This document shows, in pieces, positions 12,327 to 22,837 of a DNA stretch of 64,000 nt. The notes under the pieces are model-generated. The model did not search any database and was not told the origin of the DNA. It was given only the letters and a program-made list of their open reading frames with translations. Made by a program: the position numbers and the translations under genes. Source of the stretch: Garcia nutans (taxonomy: Eukaryota > Streptophyta > Magnoliopsida > Malpighiales > Euphorbiaceae). The first letter of the stretch is position 1; each line of letters starts with the position of its first letter. The stretch is from assembly GCA_947685225.1 (NCBI GenBank), contig CANTUV010000024.1, positions 25,562,001 to 25,626,000 on the forward strand, read 5' to 3'.

Positions 12327-12728
12327 CTAATCCGTCCACACAAATCTAACTCCCTTTCGAAGCAATTTGGTAAGTGGAGTAGCTATCAAAGAAAAACCTT
12401 TTACAAAATGTCGATAATAGCCTGCCAAACCCAGAAAACTTCTAACTTCAGTCACTGACTTCGGTGGACTCCAATTCAAAATAGCTTCAACTTTACTTGG
12501 ATCGACCCTTATACCATCTGCTGAAACTATATGACCAAGAAAAGTCACTCGATTAAGCCAAAACTCACACTTCGACAGCTTAGCATACAATTGCTTCTCT
12601 CTCAAGATTTGTAATACCATCCGCAAATGCTTGTCATGCTCCTCTTCATTACGCGAATACACCAAAATATCATCAATGAAGACCACTACAAACTGATCCA
12701 GATAGGGCCTAAACACCCTATTCATCAA
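12327..12728 (-). pseudogene. C1 reverse transcriptase, C-terminal half
   Basis: The catalytic FIDDILVYS motif (YxDD class) is present near 12670, followed by the thumb region with [17 protein letters not shown] and [18 protein letters not shown]. The join to the upstream half at 12727 is a one-base deletion: ATG GAT is followed by TGA where one more T would restore the conserved Leu-Met-Asn reading. The YxDD motif itself is intact. Confidence 0.92.
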
Positions 12729-13231
12729 TCCATGAAAGCTGCAGGTGCATTCGTCAATCCAAAAGGCATTACTAAAACCTCATAAAGCCCATACCTTGTG
12801 CGGAAAGCTGTCTTAGGAACATCTTCAGCTCTAACCCTCAACTGATGGTACCCTGATCTCAAATCAATCTTGGAAAACACTGCTGCTCCCTTCAATTGAT
12901 CAAAGAGATCATCAATCCTAGGCAAAGGATATTTATTCTTAATAGTCACTTTGTTCAATTGCTTATAATCAATACACAATCTCAAAGTACCATCCTTCTT
13001 CTTCACAAACAACATAGGAGCTCCCCATGGTGAAACACTAGGGCGAATAAACCCTTTATCCAACAACTCCTGCAATTGCACCTTCAACTCTCTCAATTCA
13101 GCAGGTTCCATTCGATAAGGAGTGATAGAGATGGGAGTGGTACTAGGCAACAATTCGATACCAAACTCAACCTCTCTCTCAGGGGGGTAACCCTGGCAAC
13201 TCCTTAGGAAATACATCTGGAAAATCTGCAA
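12725..13231 (-). pseudogene. C1 reverse transcriptase, N-terminal half
   Basis: Conserved RT blocks are visible in order: [82 protein letters not shown] and [14 protein letters not shown]. This is the standard Ty3/gypsy palm and fingers. The junction with protease near 13186 carries one extra C in a run of six, which throws protease into a stop; with five C the two would read through. Confidence 0.92.
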
Positions 13232-13496
13232 CTATGGGTATATTATCAAGTTGAGAACCCACTACTCTAGTATCCACAACATGAGCAAGATAAGCATCAC
13301 ACCCTTTTTTAATCAACTTCCTAGCTGTAACAGCTGAAACCAACAAGGATGCAAGTTGTCTCTGCTCACTAGATACCATCACACTCCTACCATCACTGGT
13401 TCTCAAAGTGACACACTTCTTTTGACAATCTACCACAGCCCCATACTTAGACAACCAATCCATGCCTAAGATCAAATCATATTCTTTATTTGGCAT
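13179..13496 (-). pseudogene. C1 protease C-terminus
   Basis: NKEYDLILGMDWLSKYGAVV is the conserved flap-to-C-terminal part of Ty3/gypsy aspartic protease, followed by the linker into RT ([14 protein letters not shown]). The catalytic DSGA/DTGA motif, which should lie some 80 residues upstream, is absent because the sequence beyond 13496 is inverted leader and gag. The enzyme would cut the polyprotein but cannot be active here. Confidence 0.85.
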
Positions 13497-14480
13497 TTTA
13501 GTTTTTAAATAAGATACATGTTTTGGTATGGCAGTCTTTGATTTTTAATGGGGTATATTCTACTGTAATTGCAGATATAAGTAGAGATGGCATCTCATTT
13601 ATGACAGTCTGTAGAGGGTAGTGCAGAGAGTGTAGCTCCTGATGAGAATAGAGATGGAACTAGAGTTGAGAGAGTTAGTGAGGCCCCTACTTCTGTGCCA
13701 GGGAGATCAGCTGCAGATGAGGCTCCGCCGGATTGGTTAAGGCATATGGTAGAACTATTTAGACAAGCTCCAGTGCAGCAGCCGCCACCACCACAGCCTC
13801 AGCCTCAGCCTCAAGTGCCAGTGAGACATTATGATAAATTGAGAAAATATGGAGCTGAGGATTTCTTGGGCACTACTGATCCTGCAGTGGCTGAGCAGTG
13901 GTTGGATAAAGTACAGAGGATATTCATCCAGTTGCAAGCTACTCCAGATGAGAAATTTGACTATGCCAGATCCCTCTTACAGAAAGATGCCTATGACTAG
14001 TGGAAAACGGTTCCTCATGCCATGGATGATCCACCTACATTATCTTATGGTGATTTTCAGAGGGAGTTCGAGCAGAAATATACTCTGAGGGAGTATAAAG
14101 ATATTAAGAAGATGGAATTCCTGAATTTGAGGCAAGAAGATCAGACAATGACAGAATATGAAATTGAGTATATCCGGTTGAGTCATTATGCCGGGGGAAT
14201 TATCTCTGATGAAATAGACTGGTGCAGAAGATTTGAGGAGGGATTGAGGACCTCTATTATGTGCATTGTGGCTGGTTCTCGGTACCAGGATTTCTCTCAG
14301 CTAGTTGCAGCAGCTAGAAGTGTTGAGAGAGCACAAGGTATTGCAGCAGCTGCTACTGAGTAGGAGACCAGAGTTAGAAGATCCCAGTTTGAGGCAGGAT
14401 CTTCATCTATGAAGAGGGGTCGAGGAAGTTTTGTTCCGAGGATCAGTAGAAGTCAGAGGCAGTCTGGCAGATCAGTGCAG
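13497..14480 (+). pseudogene. C1 leader end plus gag, inverted relative to pol
   Basis: This is gag on the plus strand while the rest of C1 is on minus. Bases 13501-13586 match the 5' leader of C2 (reverse complement of about 37755-37860). The gag ATG is at 13587, with stops at codon 6, in DAYD-stop-WKTV (a TGG to TAG change) and after AAAATE. Recognised parts: proline/glutamine tract near 13770-13815, KYGAEDFLGTTDPAVAEQW and FDYARSLLQKDAYD, the retrotransposon gag core. It stops at 14480 in the basic region after SRSQRQSGRSVQ, with no zinc knuckle, and joins the tRNA copy. C2 has the same gag start in the normal orientation. Confidence 0.88.
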
Positions 14481-14481
14481 T

Positions 14482-14556
14482 ATCAGAGTGGCGCAGTGGA
14501 AGCGTGGTGGGCCCATAACCCACAGGTCCCAGGATCGAAACCTGGCTCTGATACCA
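14482..14556 (+). tRNA. full-length initiator tRNA-Met copy with CCA (retro-derived)
   Basis: Seventy-two bases (14482-14553) match plant initiator tRNA-Met as I know it with one difference, T instead of C at about 14497, followed directly by CCA (14554-14556). The anticodon CAT sits in the loop at about 14514-14516; the B-box-like GGATCGAAACC is intact. Nuclear tRNA genes in plants do not encode CCA, and this copy lies exactly where the element PBS belongs, so it is best read as a DNA copy of the primer tRNA and not a normal tRNA gene. Internal promoter boxes remain, so transcription by Pol III is possible but unproven. Confidence 0.9.
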
Positions 14557-15973
14557 AAATAATTGTAACACCCCTATACCCCATATACGTACACAACATG
14601 CTTATACGATAGTAATATACGTATACTGAATATAGAAATGACACAGTTTACAAAACACACAAACCATCCCTTCAATATAATATGAAAAATTTTAAAACAT
14701 TTAAAGGAATTTATAAAACATAATAGACAAAATGTTTACACAAAACGCAGCGGAAAACATAACAAATATTTTCAAGTACATATACTTCAAAACTCAAGTT
14801 TTACAATATATAAAATAAGAATACATGATTAGCAGTATGTCTTTGATCTTTAAGCTCCACTATCAACACCTCAAAAATCTAGACTCTACTCGGTCTAGAG
14901 GAACACTCCGGCTCTTCCCTGTCACCTGCGCGATGAATCACACTAGCGCTAAGCCAACGGCTTAGTGGTACAAACTACAATAATATTATGCTTTGATGCA
15001 ATGCCAATGTCACTCAATCAAGTTTCATAAGCAATTCATGAAGTACTATTCATAATTTCCACATCCATAAACAAATTAAAGCAAAGACAAATATATATAT
15101 ATATAAAAACAAAGACAAGCATGGGCCTAAAAAGAAATCTAATATATTATTCAAAGTTCAGAGTTACTGCTTTGGTCCATAATTACAATCATCAAGCCCG
15201 TAGGCGATATATATATATCTCTATCCATGGATAGTGTAACAGACCCGGTCTCTTGGACCTCAACCCGGTTAGAACCGAGGAAATCCTCAACCCGGCTAGA
15301 CTGTTACTGTTTTTTAGGCTTACGACCCAGTCTTTTCACCCCAAAAAATCACATTTCACATTTATCATTTCATATTTTTCAACTGGAATCGGCTTACGAC
15401 CTGGTCATTTCACCTATCCAGTGATTCATAGGCATGCCGCCAAACTCAGAACTCTGAAAATTGAATTAACATATTAGGCACACAATCATTTAATTTATCT
15501 CTTTAACAATTTCTTTCTCAATTCATTTCATATTCCACAATCAATTAGGCAACCATGCCTCAATCATCTCATTTGCATCATTATCACCAAACACATTGGT
15601 TTTACATCTCATTATATCTCAAATCACATTAATCAATTCATCACTCAAGTGTACATAACCAATGGCATTAACACACATTTTACATGCTCATCACAACATT
15701 CACATTATACCAAACATACATTATTAATATGTATTAACAATGCATTAGATTTCTTAACACATTTACAATCAAATGTATGTTAAGTCTCAACATCATATGA
15801 ATGTATGCAATAATGTTGTTTGTACTTACCTCAAGGACAAATCTCACCAAAGTCCTCTTCCATGAATCCACAACACTTGGATTAAGACAACTCAACCCTC
15901 TTCAAAATCTAAACCAAAGGAATGATACACATAAGATAATAAGACTAAGAACCAACTAGGGCAAACTCTACAC

Positions 15974-16267
15974 ATGACACGCTCAACAACACGGGCGTGT
16001 CCCTGACCGTGCCCTAACTCCACAACACAGAAGCTTTGACATGCTCAAAACCACGGGTGTGTCACTGGACGTGTAATACCTTCTGTCTCACAGAAACATT
16101 GACACGTCCAACAACACGAGCATGTTCATGGCCGTGTCAATTCTCCAACATCACAGTAGCTATGACACGCCCAGTGACATGGGCGTGTCACTGCTTGTGT
16201 CACCCATCCAAGAACACAGACCTAATGACACGCCTAAAAACCTGGACGTGTTCATGGGCGTGTCAGG
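15974..16267. repeat. ACGGGCGTGTC palindromic-word array in C1 LTR
   Basis: Words such as GACACGCTC, CACGGGCGTGTC and CGTGTC recur about every 25-35 bp in units near 57-60 bp. The matching array in C2 is at 39425-39710. Function unknown. Confidence 0.7.
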
Positions 16268-16985
16268 CCAAAAATGCATATTTCGGCCACAACAACACTA
16301 CCTCTAACAAATCTCTTCTTTCCACCATTTTCCACTTCAAACAACCTTAATTAAACTCACCCAAAAACCATAACAAACTTGCAAAAATACCAAATTAACT
16401 CAAAACATACATCAAACACAAATCATAATTATCACCTCAAACCCCAAAACACAACCACAACACCTTCACTTCCAACAAACTTACTCTTTCCTTCAATCCA
16501 ATCCCAAAATCCAAAATCACTTGAACCAAACACTCTTAAACACACTCACAATCAAACAAACACATATCAACCCCAATCTTAACTCACAAACTCAAAGAAA
16601 TCAAAGAATCAAGTGGAAAACTTACCAAGGATGAAGAAACTCTTAAATTTCCAACTTGAATACTTGAATACTTCCTTCAATCTTGAGTATGAAAGATCAA
16701 ATCTCTCTCTTGCTCTCTTGATAGGGAGTGCCGGCCAAAACTAAGAAAAGAAAAGGAAAGAAAAGAAAAGAAAGTGAACCATGGAGGAAGAAAGAAAGAA
16801 AGAAGAAAAGAAAGAAATCAAAGTCAAATCCCCATCCACTATCTCCTCAAAACCCTCTCCTCCAAGCATTTAATATTAAAATATTCTAAATATCTCCATC
16901 CACTTCCACTCACTTAAATTCCACTTAATTAACTTAATTAATTTAAAATCATTAACTAACCATCTTTTGACTTCACATTTGACTT

Positions 16986-17023
16986 GTATATGTTGTATAT
17001 ATCACTATATATACAACATATAC
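16986..17023. repeat. 38-nt near-perfect palindrome in U3 of C1 LTR
   Basis: GTATATGTTGTATATA is mirrored as TATATACAACATATAC around a short centre. On the minus strand it lies about 100 bp inside the LTR and contains TATATATA, so it may be near the core promoter. A weaker version occurs in C2 near 40425-40475. Confidence 0.6.
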
Positions 17024-17127
17024 ACTCTCTCTTCACTTCCTTTCTCTTTTCAATTAATCACATATACACTTATCCAATTACAGCAATTATTATACCAAAC
17101 TTCTAGGGCATACTTTGGGATATTACA

Positions 17128-17218
17128 CTTTGCCCAATCACCAGGAACTTTCATGATAGGAGGAGGAGTCGAGGAAGATTTTGTCTTTCAAGATTGGAAT
17201 ATCGAAGATGTGGAATGA
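17128..17218 (+). pseudogene. gag pseudogene of A1, C-terminal part
   Basis: After C1 the A1 gag resumes: TFMIGGGVEEDFVFQDWNIEDVE ends at a stop at 17216-17218. The same region in A4 (about 52655-52720) reads TFMIGGGLHESFIMSSFQD. A frameshift relative to the upstream piece is present near the junction. The TSD bases 17128-17132 are duplicated from 9339-9343. Confidence 0.75.
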
Positions 17219-19644
17219 GGAGAAATTTTATTCAACAAACTTCCCTTAGCTTGGAGTGTTGCTCTATTTATTTTGTTTTTTTTAATATTTAATTAGAAAA
17301 ATTATGTTTTTCAAATTATGTTTATTTGAATAAATTATTTTCATCAAATTTTTCATGGTCTTTGTTCATTTCAGTGTCCAACCGATGACGAACCTACCTT
17401 GATATTTATAAATTGGCATTTCTATGCATCATGGTCCAAACGACTTTACTATGTGAGAGAATTTTTTTTATAGCATTGAGTTGTGTATGCTTACTTAGAG
17501 AGGGCTCCTACATAATGACCTTTGTCTAGATCCTAGTTAGTCTTAGAACATTCTTTGACGGACTTTCAAGGCGAAATTGAACTTTGCTTATTTTAGGGAG
17601 AGATGATCTAGGCATTGTTTGGTAAGCCAACAACTAGTATCCACCTAATTAAATATCAATCCCTAGTTGTCCCTTTGAGCCTTTATCAGATTTTTATTTT
17701 CTCTTTATTGAATTATAAGCCCAATGACCTACCCTGAGCTGTTGTTACACTTTTGACAATCTAATGATCACTAAGGTGAAGAGGCAAGAAGATAAAAGAA
17801 AGGAATGCATAGTCAAGACCATATGGATAGTTGAAGTTCTCAAGACCATAAGGTTAGTTGAAGTTCACCATATATTAGACCTAATATGTCCAATTTATTA
17901 TGATGATTTATCCTTACTGAAATAAGACTCACTCTACTCCACTCATCCATAAATAGAAGTATAGAATGGTGCAAGCGAGATAATCCTTTTGGAGCTAAGA
18001 CCCAACACAAAAAAAATAAAAAAAAACAAATAAAAGAATAAAAGAAAAGGAAAAGATAAAGATAAAGAGAGAAAAAGCAAAAAAAAAAACAAAAAAATAA
18101 AGAAAAAGGAAAAAAAGAAAAAACTGGTCCTGAGTTTGTGCAAAATCAAAAGGAAAAAGAAAATATAAATGATAGTCTAGAAAGCCAACCGGGTTTTCAT
18201 TTACCTAAAGCAGTAGAAGGCAAAGACAGTTTGAATTAAATTGGTCCAACCCAACCAGAAATTCAACCAAAATTAAAGAGATAGAAGAAAGGTCATCTAG
18301 TGATTGAAAGTCCTATAGGGAAGAAGGACAAAATGATAAAATGCTAAAAAGGAGAGAAAAAAAAAGGGAAAAGAAAAAAAGGGAAAGGAATATGGGTACC
18401 AGACTGTCCGAATCAAGATCCAAATTCATGCTTCCAACTGTCTAAACAAGAAATTTATAGTGTGAGGGTTTGTCCATTGTGTCACAAGGGCTCCAACTTA
18501 CCAATGGCCTTCATTTAACCCGTGTCCCTTATAGACCCCATTTCAAGCCTATTAAAGACCTGTTGCTCTCTCTTGGTAGGTAGAGTTTATTAGTGGAGAT
18601 AGTTTGAATAAGCATGCATATGAGGTAGACAATATTTAAACTCAATAAGACCTTTGGCTAAGTAATGTGTATGTGCCTATCTGAAGTGCAACAATTCTTG
18701 CTCAAATAGAAATGATTCTCGAGTTTATTACGGTAACTAGGATTATCATATTATAGATATGTTAATTTGAAAAATTGAGTCCTAAGGTAAATTGACACTG
18801 ATTTGGCAAATCTAAAATTTGATTTCAAAATTAAAAATTCAAGATTTAAAAAAAAAAAGAGAAAAAAAACTGTTGCATAAACCTTCAAGTTAAGGGAAGT
18901 ATGTTGAACTGTTGAACCTTGAATGACACATTGGGGCAAGGTAAATGATTATTGACAAGGTTATGAAGAAGCTACCAAGTGACATGATGAATCATAGTTT
19001 GAAATGAATGTATCTTTGACTCTGCTGCTTAGGGTCTCCACCACTGATGTCCTCAACATCTTAAAGATAAATGTGAAGCCTTTTGCCATTCCAATGCAAG
19101 ACCTGAATGGGCATCTTGAAGGAGTCGATGAGAACACTTCAGCTGATCACCACAGTCTGTGAGTCAGTGGAATCACTATAAGTATCATCCATGCATATCA
19201 CACTCCATTTTTCTTTGTCAAAAGTAAACAACAATATTCTATGAAGCAACCATGAAGCAGATATGGAATCAAGGGGGCATGAAAGGCCCATTGCTTGAGG
19301 AAGCTCCAGTCATTCTGCAAAAGAAGAAATGCATACTTGTTCGAGGAACTAAATAATATACAAACAACAACTAAAGCCCACATAGAAAAATATTTTCAAT
19401 TTTTTGGGTTTATGCATACACAAAATATTTTCAGACTCACTTTCAATATTTTGCCACGCAGTGGGCAAGGAGATGGAAGGAGATGATATAATAGCCAGCT
19501 AAAAAATAGCTAAATTTTTTGCAAAAGTAAAAAAAAAAGAAGAAGAAAGAAGAAGAAAAGAACAAAAAAGAAGAAAATAAGAATCCCAAAAGAAATAATG
19601 ATGCAAAAGACAAAAGATCGGTCCAGCTAAAAGATCTGAAGCTA

Positions 19645-20075
19645 GGGTATAGACCCGATCTCTAATGGATAAAGATCCACGTTTCAAGGGTAAAGACCCC
19701 ATCTCCAATAGATAAAGATCTATGTTTCAAGGGTAAAGACCCGATTTCCAATGGATAAAGATCCATGTTTCAAGGGTAAAGACCATATTCTAATTGATAA
19801 AGATCCATGTTTCAAGGGTGAAGACCCGATCCCCAAGGATGAAGATCCATTTTCAAGGGCAAAGACTCAATCTCCAATGGATAAAGATACATGTTTCAAG
19901 GGTAAAGACCCGATCTCCAATGGATAAAGATCCATATTTCAAAGGTAAAGACCCGATTTCCAATGGATAAAGATCCATATTTCAAGGGTAAAGACCTGAT
20001 CTCTAATGGATAAAGATCCATATTTCTTGGGTAAAGACCCGATCTCTAATGGATAAAGATCCATATTTCAAGGGT
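19645..20075 (+). repeat. 43-bp tandem repeat, about 10 copies
   Basis: The unit contains GGGTAAAGACCCGATCTCC and ATGGATAAAGATCCATGTTT; start points at 19645, 19688, 19731 and 19774 are exactly 43 bp apart. B has only about two or three units at 49370-49455. Confidence 0.85.
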
Positions 20076-20136
20076 AAAGGCCCACAATCCATTAAAGAAT
20101 GGAACAACCAGTTAAGCCAGAATTCTTAACTGATAA

Positions 20137-20400
20137 AAGGTCAGTCTCGGGTCGAAGTACCCAAATCTAATCCAGTCTCAAGGTCTAAGTACCCAAATCA
20201 AATTTAGTCTCGGGTCTAAGTAACCAAATCAAAATGAATCTCGGGTCTAAGTACCTAGTCTCGGGTCTAAGTACCCAAAACAAATTCAGTCTTAGGTCTA
20301 AGTACTCAGTCTTCAGTCTAAGCCCAAATCAAATTTAGTCTCGGGTCTGAATACAAAGTCTCAGGTCCAAGTATCCAAATCCAATCGAGAATTCACCCAA
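20137..20400 (+). repeat. about 31-bp tandem repeat next to PPT
   Basis: The unit is built from AAGTACCCAAATCAAATT and AGTCTCGGGTCT, with shorter variants near 20 bp. B carries a longer array of the same unit at 49505-50195. Confidence 0.8.
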
Positions 20401-20515
20401 ATTAATCCTGGTCCAGAACCTAAACCAACTCCAATCCTGAGTCTAGAATCATCTTAGCCAAAATCAATTCAAAGTCATGTTTCTTTTCACTCTCTGAAAA
20501 AATTTAAGATCGTTC

Positions 20516-20530
20516 AAGCAGGGGACAAAC
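20516..20530 (+). other. polypurine tract of A1
   Basis: AAGCAGGGGACAAAC directly precedes the 3' LTR start TGTAGACCC. The equivalent in B (50255-50269) is AAGCAGGGGGCAAAC. It would prime plus-strand DNA synthesis. Confidence 0.75.
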
Positions 20531-22536
20531 TGTAGACCCTTGATTTTGGTCCTAGCTAATATGATGTTAATTTCAAACTTTGATTGGATTAATATATTTT
20601 AATGACGCGTAAAATAAGCTAATTAAACTTTTAAAACTCTAATTGGGTCTGATTTAAAAGGTTTGGTTGGTTTTTGTTTGATACATGTGCACTAAACCCT
20701 AAAACAGGTCCAATTCAAAGGTTTGGTTGATTTTTCACTTAATTCAGGTAGCCTTTAGGTAATAGGGGTGTCCCATGTCGAATAAGGGCATCCAAATTCG
20801 ACATGGGAAGTCCCATATTGAATTAAGAGCCTCCCAATTTGATATTTAACCAAACCCACCCCATATCAAATTGAGAGCCCCAATTCGATACGGGGCTATC
20901 TCATATCGAAATGGGGCGAGCCCCAATTCGATATAGGACATCCCCGTATCAAAATGGAGCTTTCCCATTTTGATATGGGCTGCTCCCATATCAAAATGGA
21001 GCCCATTTTGATATGGGATAACTCCATATAGAAATGGAGCTCTCCTATTCCGATATGGCGTGGGTTTGGCTTTCTATATCGAATTTGGATGCATATTTTG
21101 ACATGGACTTGGACTCTATAGAATTAGAATTACTTAAGTTCAACATGAAGTTGGTTTTCATTAAATAAAAGGTTTACTAGTTTGATATGGACTCCGTTTG
21201 TGTCCAATATACTAACTAATTTGATATGCGTCCATTTAAACCTAATATCACGTTATAAATACAGGTGTTAAGAGATGTGGGAAGGACTTTTTGATATCTC
21301 TTTAGATGAGTAGAAAGTAGTAACCCTAAATTAGCAAATATTAAATAGAGACCAGTAGACACTCAAGCGAGGAACCACGAACAAGCAAACAAGCGAGCAG
21401 TGTGCAGCAACTGAAAAAGCAAACAACATGGTAGTAGCCAAAATACTAAACAAGGCAGTAGGCATATTGTCTTGTCCTCAATTCAACAAAAAAATACAAG
21501 GCTGATACAAACGTTTGAATTGGATCAAAGTTTGATTATTAGTGGAATCAATAAACGAAGGTACACCTCTAAACTTAAATTTATTTAAATGCACCATAGT
21601 AAATTTTGGCGATTGTTCATATCTTTCATGCAAAGCAAATAATACAAGTAACTATATTTTTCAATGTAAATAATTTTAGCCCTATTTTCATGAACCTTAA
21701 TCTTTTCTTAAACCCTAAACCCTAGTTTCTAAATCTAAACCCTAAAACTCTGGTTTTTTTAAACATAAACCCTCTAAACCCTAATTTATGCAAAAAACCC
21801 TAATTGAAGATGTAAACTTAAATCTATGTGTTTATTATTTTATTTAGTTTTAGATTTGATTACATAAATTATTATATGCTTTAATGATTGATTTATTTGA
21901 TTTTAATACCTGATTTGTCTAATTTATCATGGATGAAAATTTTCTTGATTATTATTTATTTATTAAAATTGTAAGTGGCATGTTTCCATGATTCGGTACC
22001 TCATTAATTAATTTTCATATAATTTAAATTATTTTCATATTTTGGGATTAATGTAAAGGACATGTTTTCACCTTTTGGTGGGTGTCCTATTTAGTTTTAG
22101 CCATTGGACGATGTAAGGACATATTTCCATCATCGGATGGGTTTCCATTTATTTGTTTTGTTTGAACATTACTATGGTTTTTAATAAAGTATTTATTTAT
22201 TCTTATGATTGCATGTAGTATGGATAATATTGTATTAATTAAGAATTTTATAATATTAAGACTTGAAAAGGAGGCCGGTTCCAATGAACCAGGCATTGTG
22301 GGGGGTGCTGGGTCATTCACACCTTCCTTACATGTACCCAACTTTCCAAACCCATTTAGGGGTTAGGAATTCCTTAGGAATCGAGTCATCCACCCCTTTC
22401 CTTTTCCCGACCTATCCGGGTGGCTACTCCATTTTGTCCGGGTTTAGGCCCATGTTCTCTACGGCCCTGAGCCTAACAGTATTGAAGTTGCAAAAACCAT
22501 TCCACATGGGAGTGGAGGCAAAAATCCCCACTCACA
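20531..22536 (+). repeat. 3' LTR of A1 (2006 bp)
   Basis: It starts TGTAGACCC and ends CCACTCACA. It is similar along its whole length to 4903-6889 with many scattered differences, clearly older than C1. It carries the same U3 palindrome cluster (about 20770-21060), TATA box, telomere-like motifs and hairpin trio. Confidence 0.88.
21254..21261 (+). promoter_or_regulatory. TATA box of A1 3' LTR
   Basis: TATAAATA at the position matching 5608-5615 in the 5' LTR. Confidence 0.55.
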
Positions 22537-22541
22537 ATGTT

Positions 22542-22837
22542 TCAACAATGTTCCCCAAAAGTGTAGCTAGTTGGTTCTTCATAGTCTCAGCTAGGGCCTC
22601 CTTCAATTCTTCTATCTTGGCTTTGAGGGCGTCGTTCACCATCCTTTGAATCTATTTAGGCTCCATTGCTTTCAATGAGAAGCTAATTGAGTTGCTACTA
22701 GATTCTATGTCATTGTCATAGGTTAAGTTGTCGTATGCTCTTGAACTGCTGTACTCTAGGTTTGTGAGCCAGAAAGAATCAATGCCATGTAATGCAATGT
22801 GTGTATACATGTATGCACAAGTAACAATCAAACACAA
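22542..22837 (-). pseudogene. gag pseudogene of A2, 5' part
   Basis: The minus-strand reading from 22666 is MEPK-stop-IQRMVNDALKAK, then IEELKEALAETMKNQLATLL, the same N-terminus as A1 (8073) and A4 (42087). An in-frame ATG exists farther up at 22837, and the extension contains SSSRAYDNLTYDNDIESSS, which has a counterpart before the A4 start (SSKAYDNPTYAGDEESSS), so the true start may be upstream. Ends at the A1 insertion point. Confidence 0.75.

Larger units (their letters stand above)
9344..17127 (-). mobile_element. C1: Tekay/Del-like Ty3/gypsy element with inverted gag and a tRNA copy
   Basis: C1 lies on the minus strand with a 5 bp target duplication CTTTG on both sides (9339-9343 and 17128-17132). 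In element sense: 5' LTR (17127-14564), 7-bp spacer, a full antisense tRNA-iMet, an inverted segment of leader plus gag (14480-13497), protease C-terminus, RT, RNase H, integrase, then a truncated 3' LTR (10715-9344). The two LTRs differ at about 23 of 1372 aligned bases by eye count, so insertion is fairly recent. Missing: the rest of gag with any zinc knuckle, protease active site, integrase C-terminus (where a chromodomain would sit), PPT and the U3 side of the 3' LTR. Perfect TSD and outer termini mean the rearranged molecule may have integrated as such. Confidence 0.88.
14564..17127 (-). repeat. 5' LTR of C1 (2564 bp)
   Basis: In element sense it begins TGTAATATCCCAAAG and ends GGGGTGTTACA, seven bases before the tRNA-derived PBS. 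It contains a GTAACAGACC...CTGTTAC unit (15236-15311), an array of ACACG...CGTGTC palindromic words (15974-16267) and a 38-nt palindrome near U3 (16986-17023). The right end abuts TSD CTTTG. Confidence 0.9.
17219..20515 (+). other. A1 3' noncoding region
   Basis: The region has no coding sequence. It holds several adenine/purine runs (18005-18125, 18355-18390, 18848-18870, 19525-19590) and two tandem arrays near its end. It is similar along its length to 46895-50254 of B and, inverted, to parts of A2 and A3. Apparent lysine- or phenylalanine-rich ORFs here come from the homopurine runs. Confidence 0.75.
4903..22536 (+). mobile_element. A1: gag-only Tat-like LTR element (TR-GAG type), interrupted by C1
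   Basis: A1 has a 5' LTR (4903-6889), PBS (6891-6908), leader, gag pseudogene (8073-9343 continuing at 17128-17218), a 3.3-kb noncoding 3' region with two tandem arrays, a PPT ending at 20530 and a 3' LTR (20531-22536). Both LTRs begin TGTAGACCC; the 3' copy ends CTCACA. Flanks ATGCC and ATGTT agree at three of five bases; both differences look like C-to-T decay. Without C1 it would be about 9.8 kb. No protease, RT, RNase H or integrase is visible. The gag-only layout matches published TR-GAG elements; Tat affiliation is inferred from its gag match to A4, which carries dual RNase H pol. Confidence 0.85.

Noticed and set aside
14409..14612. ORF running from gag through the tRNA into the LTR
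   Set aside because: The reading after about 14481 is tRNA and LTR sequence; it is a by-product of the rearrangement and not a fusion protein.
19645..20400. CRISPR-like array
   Set aside because: Units are contiguous tandem repeats without unique spacers, in a plant retrotransposon 3' region.
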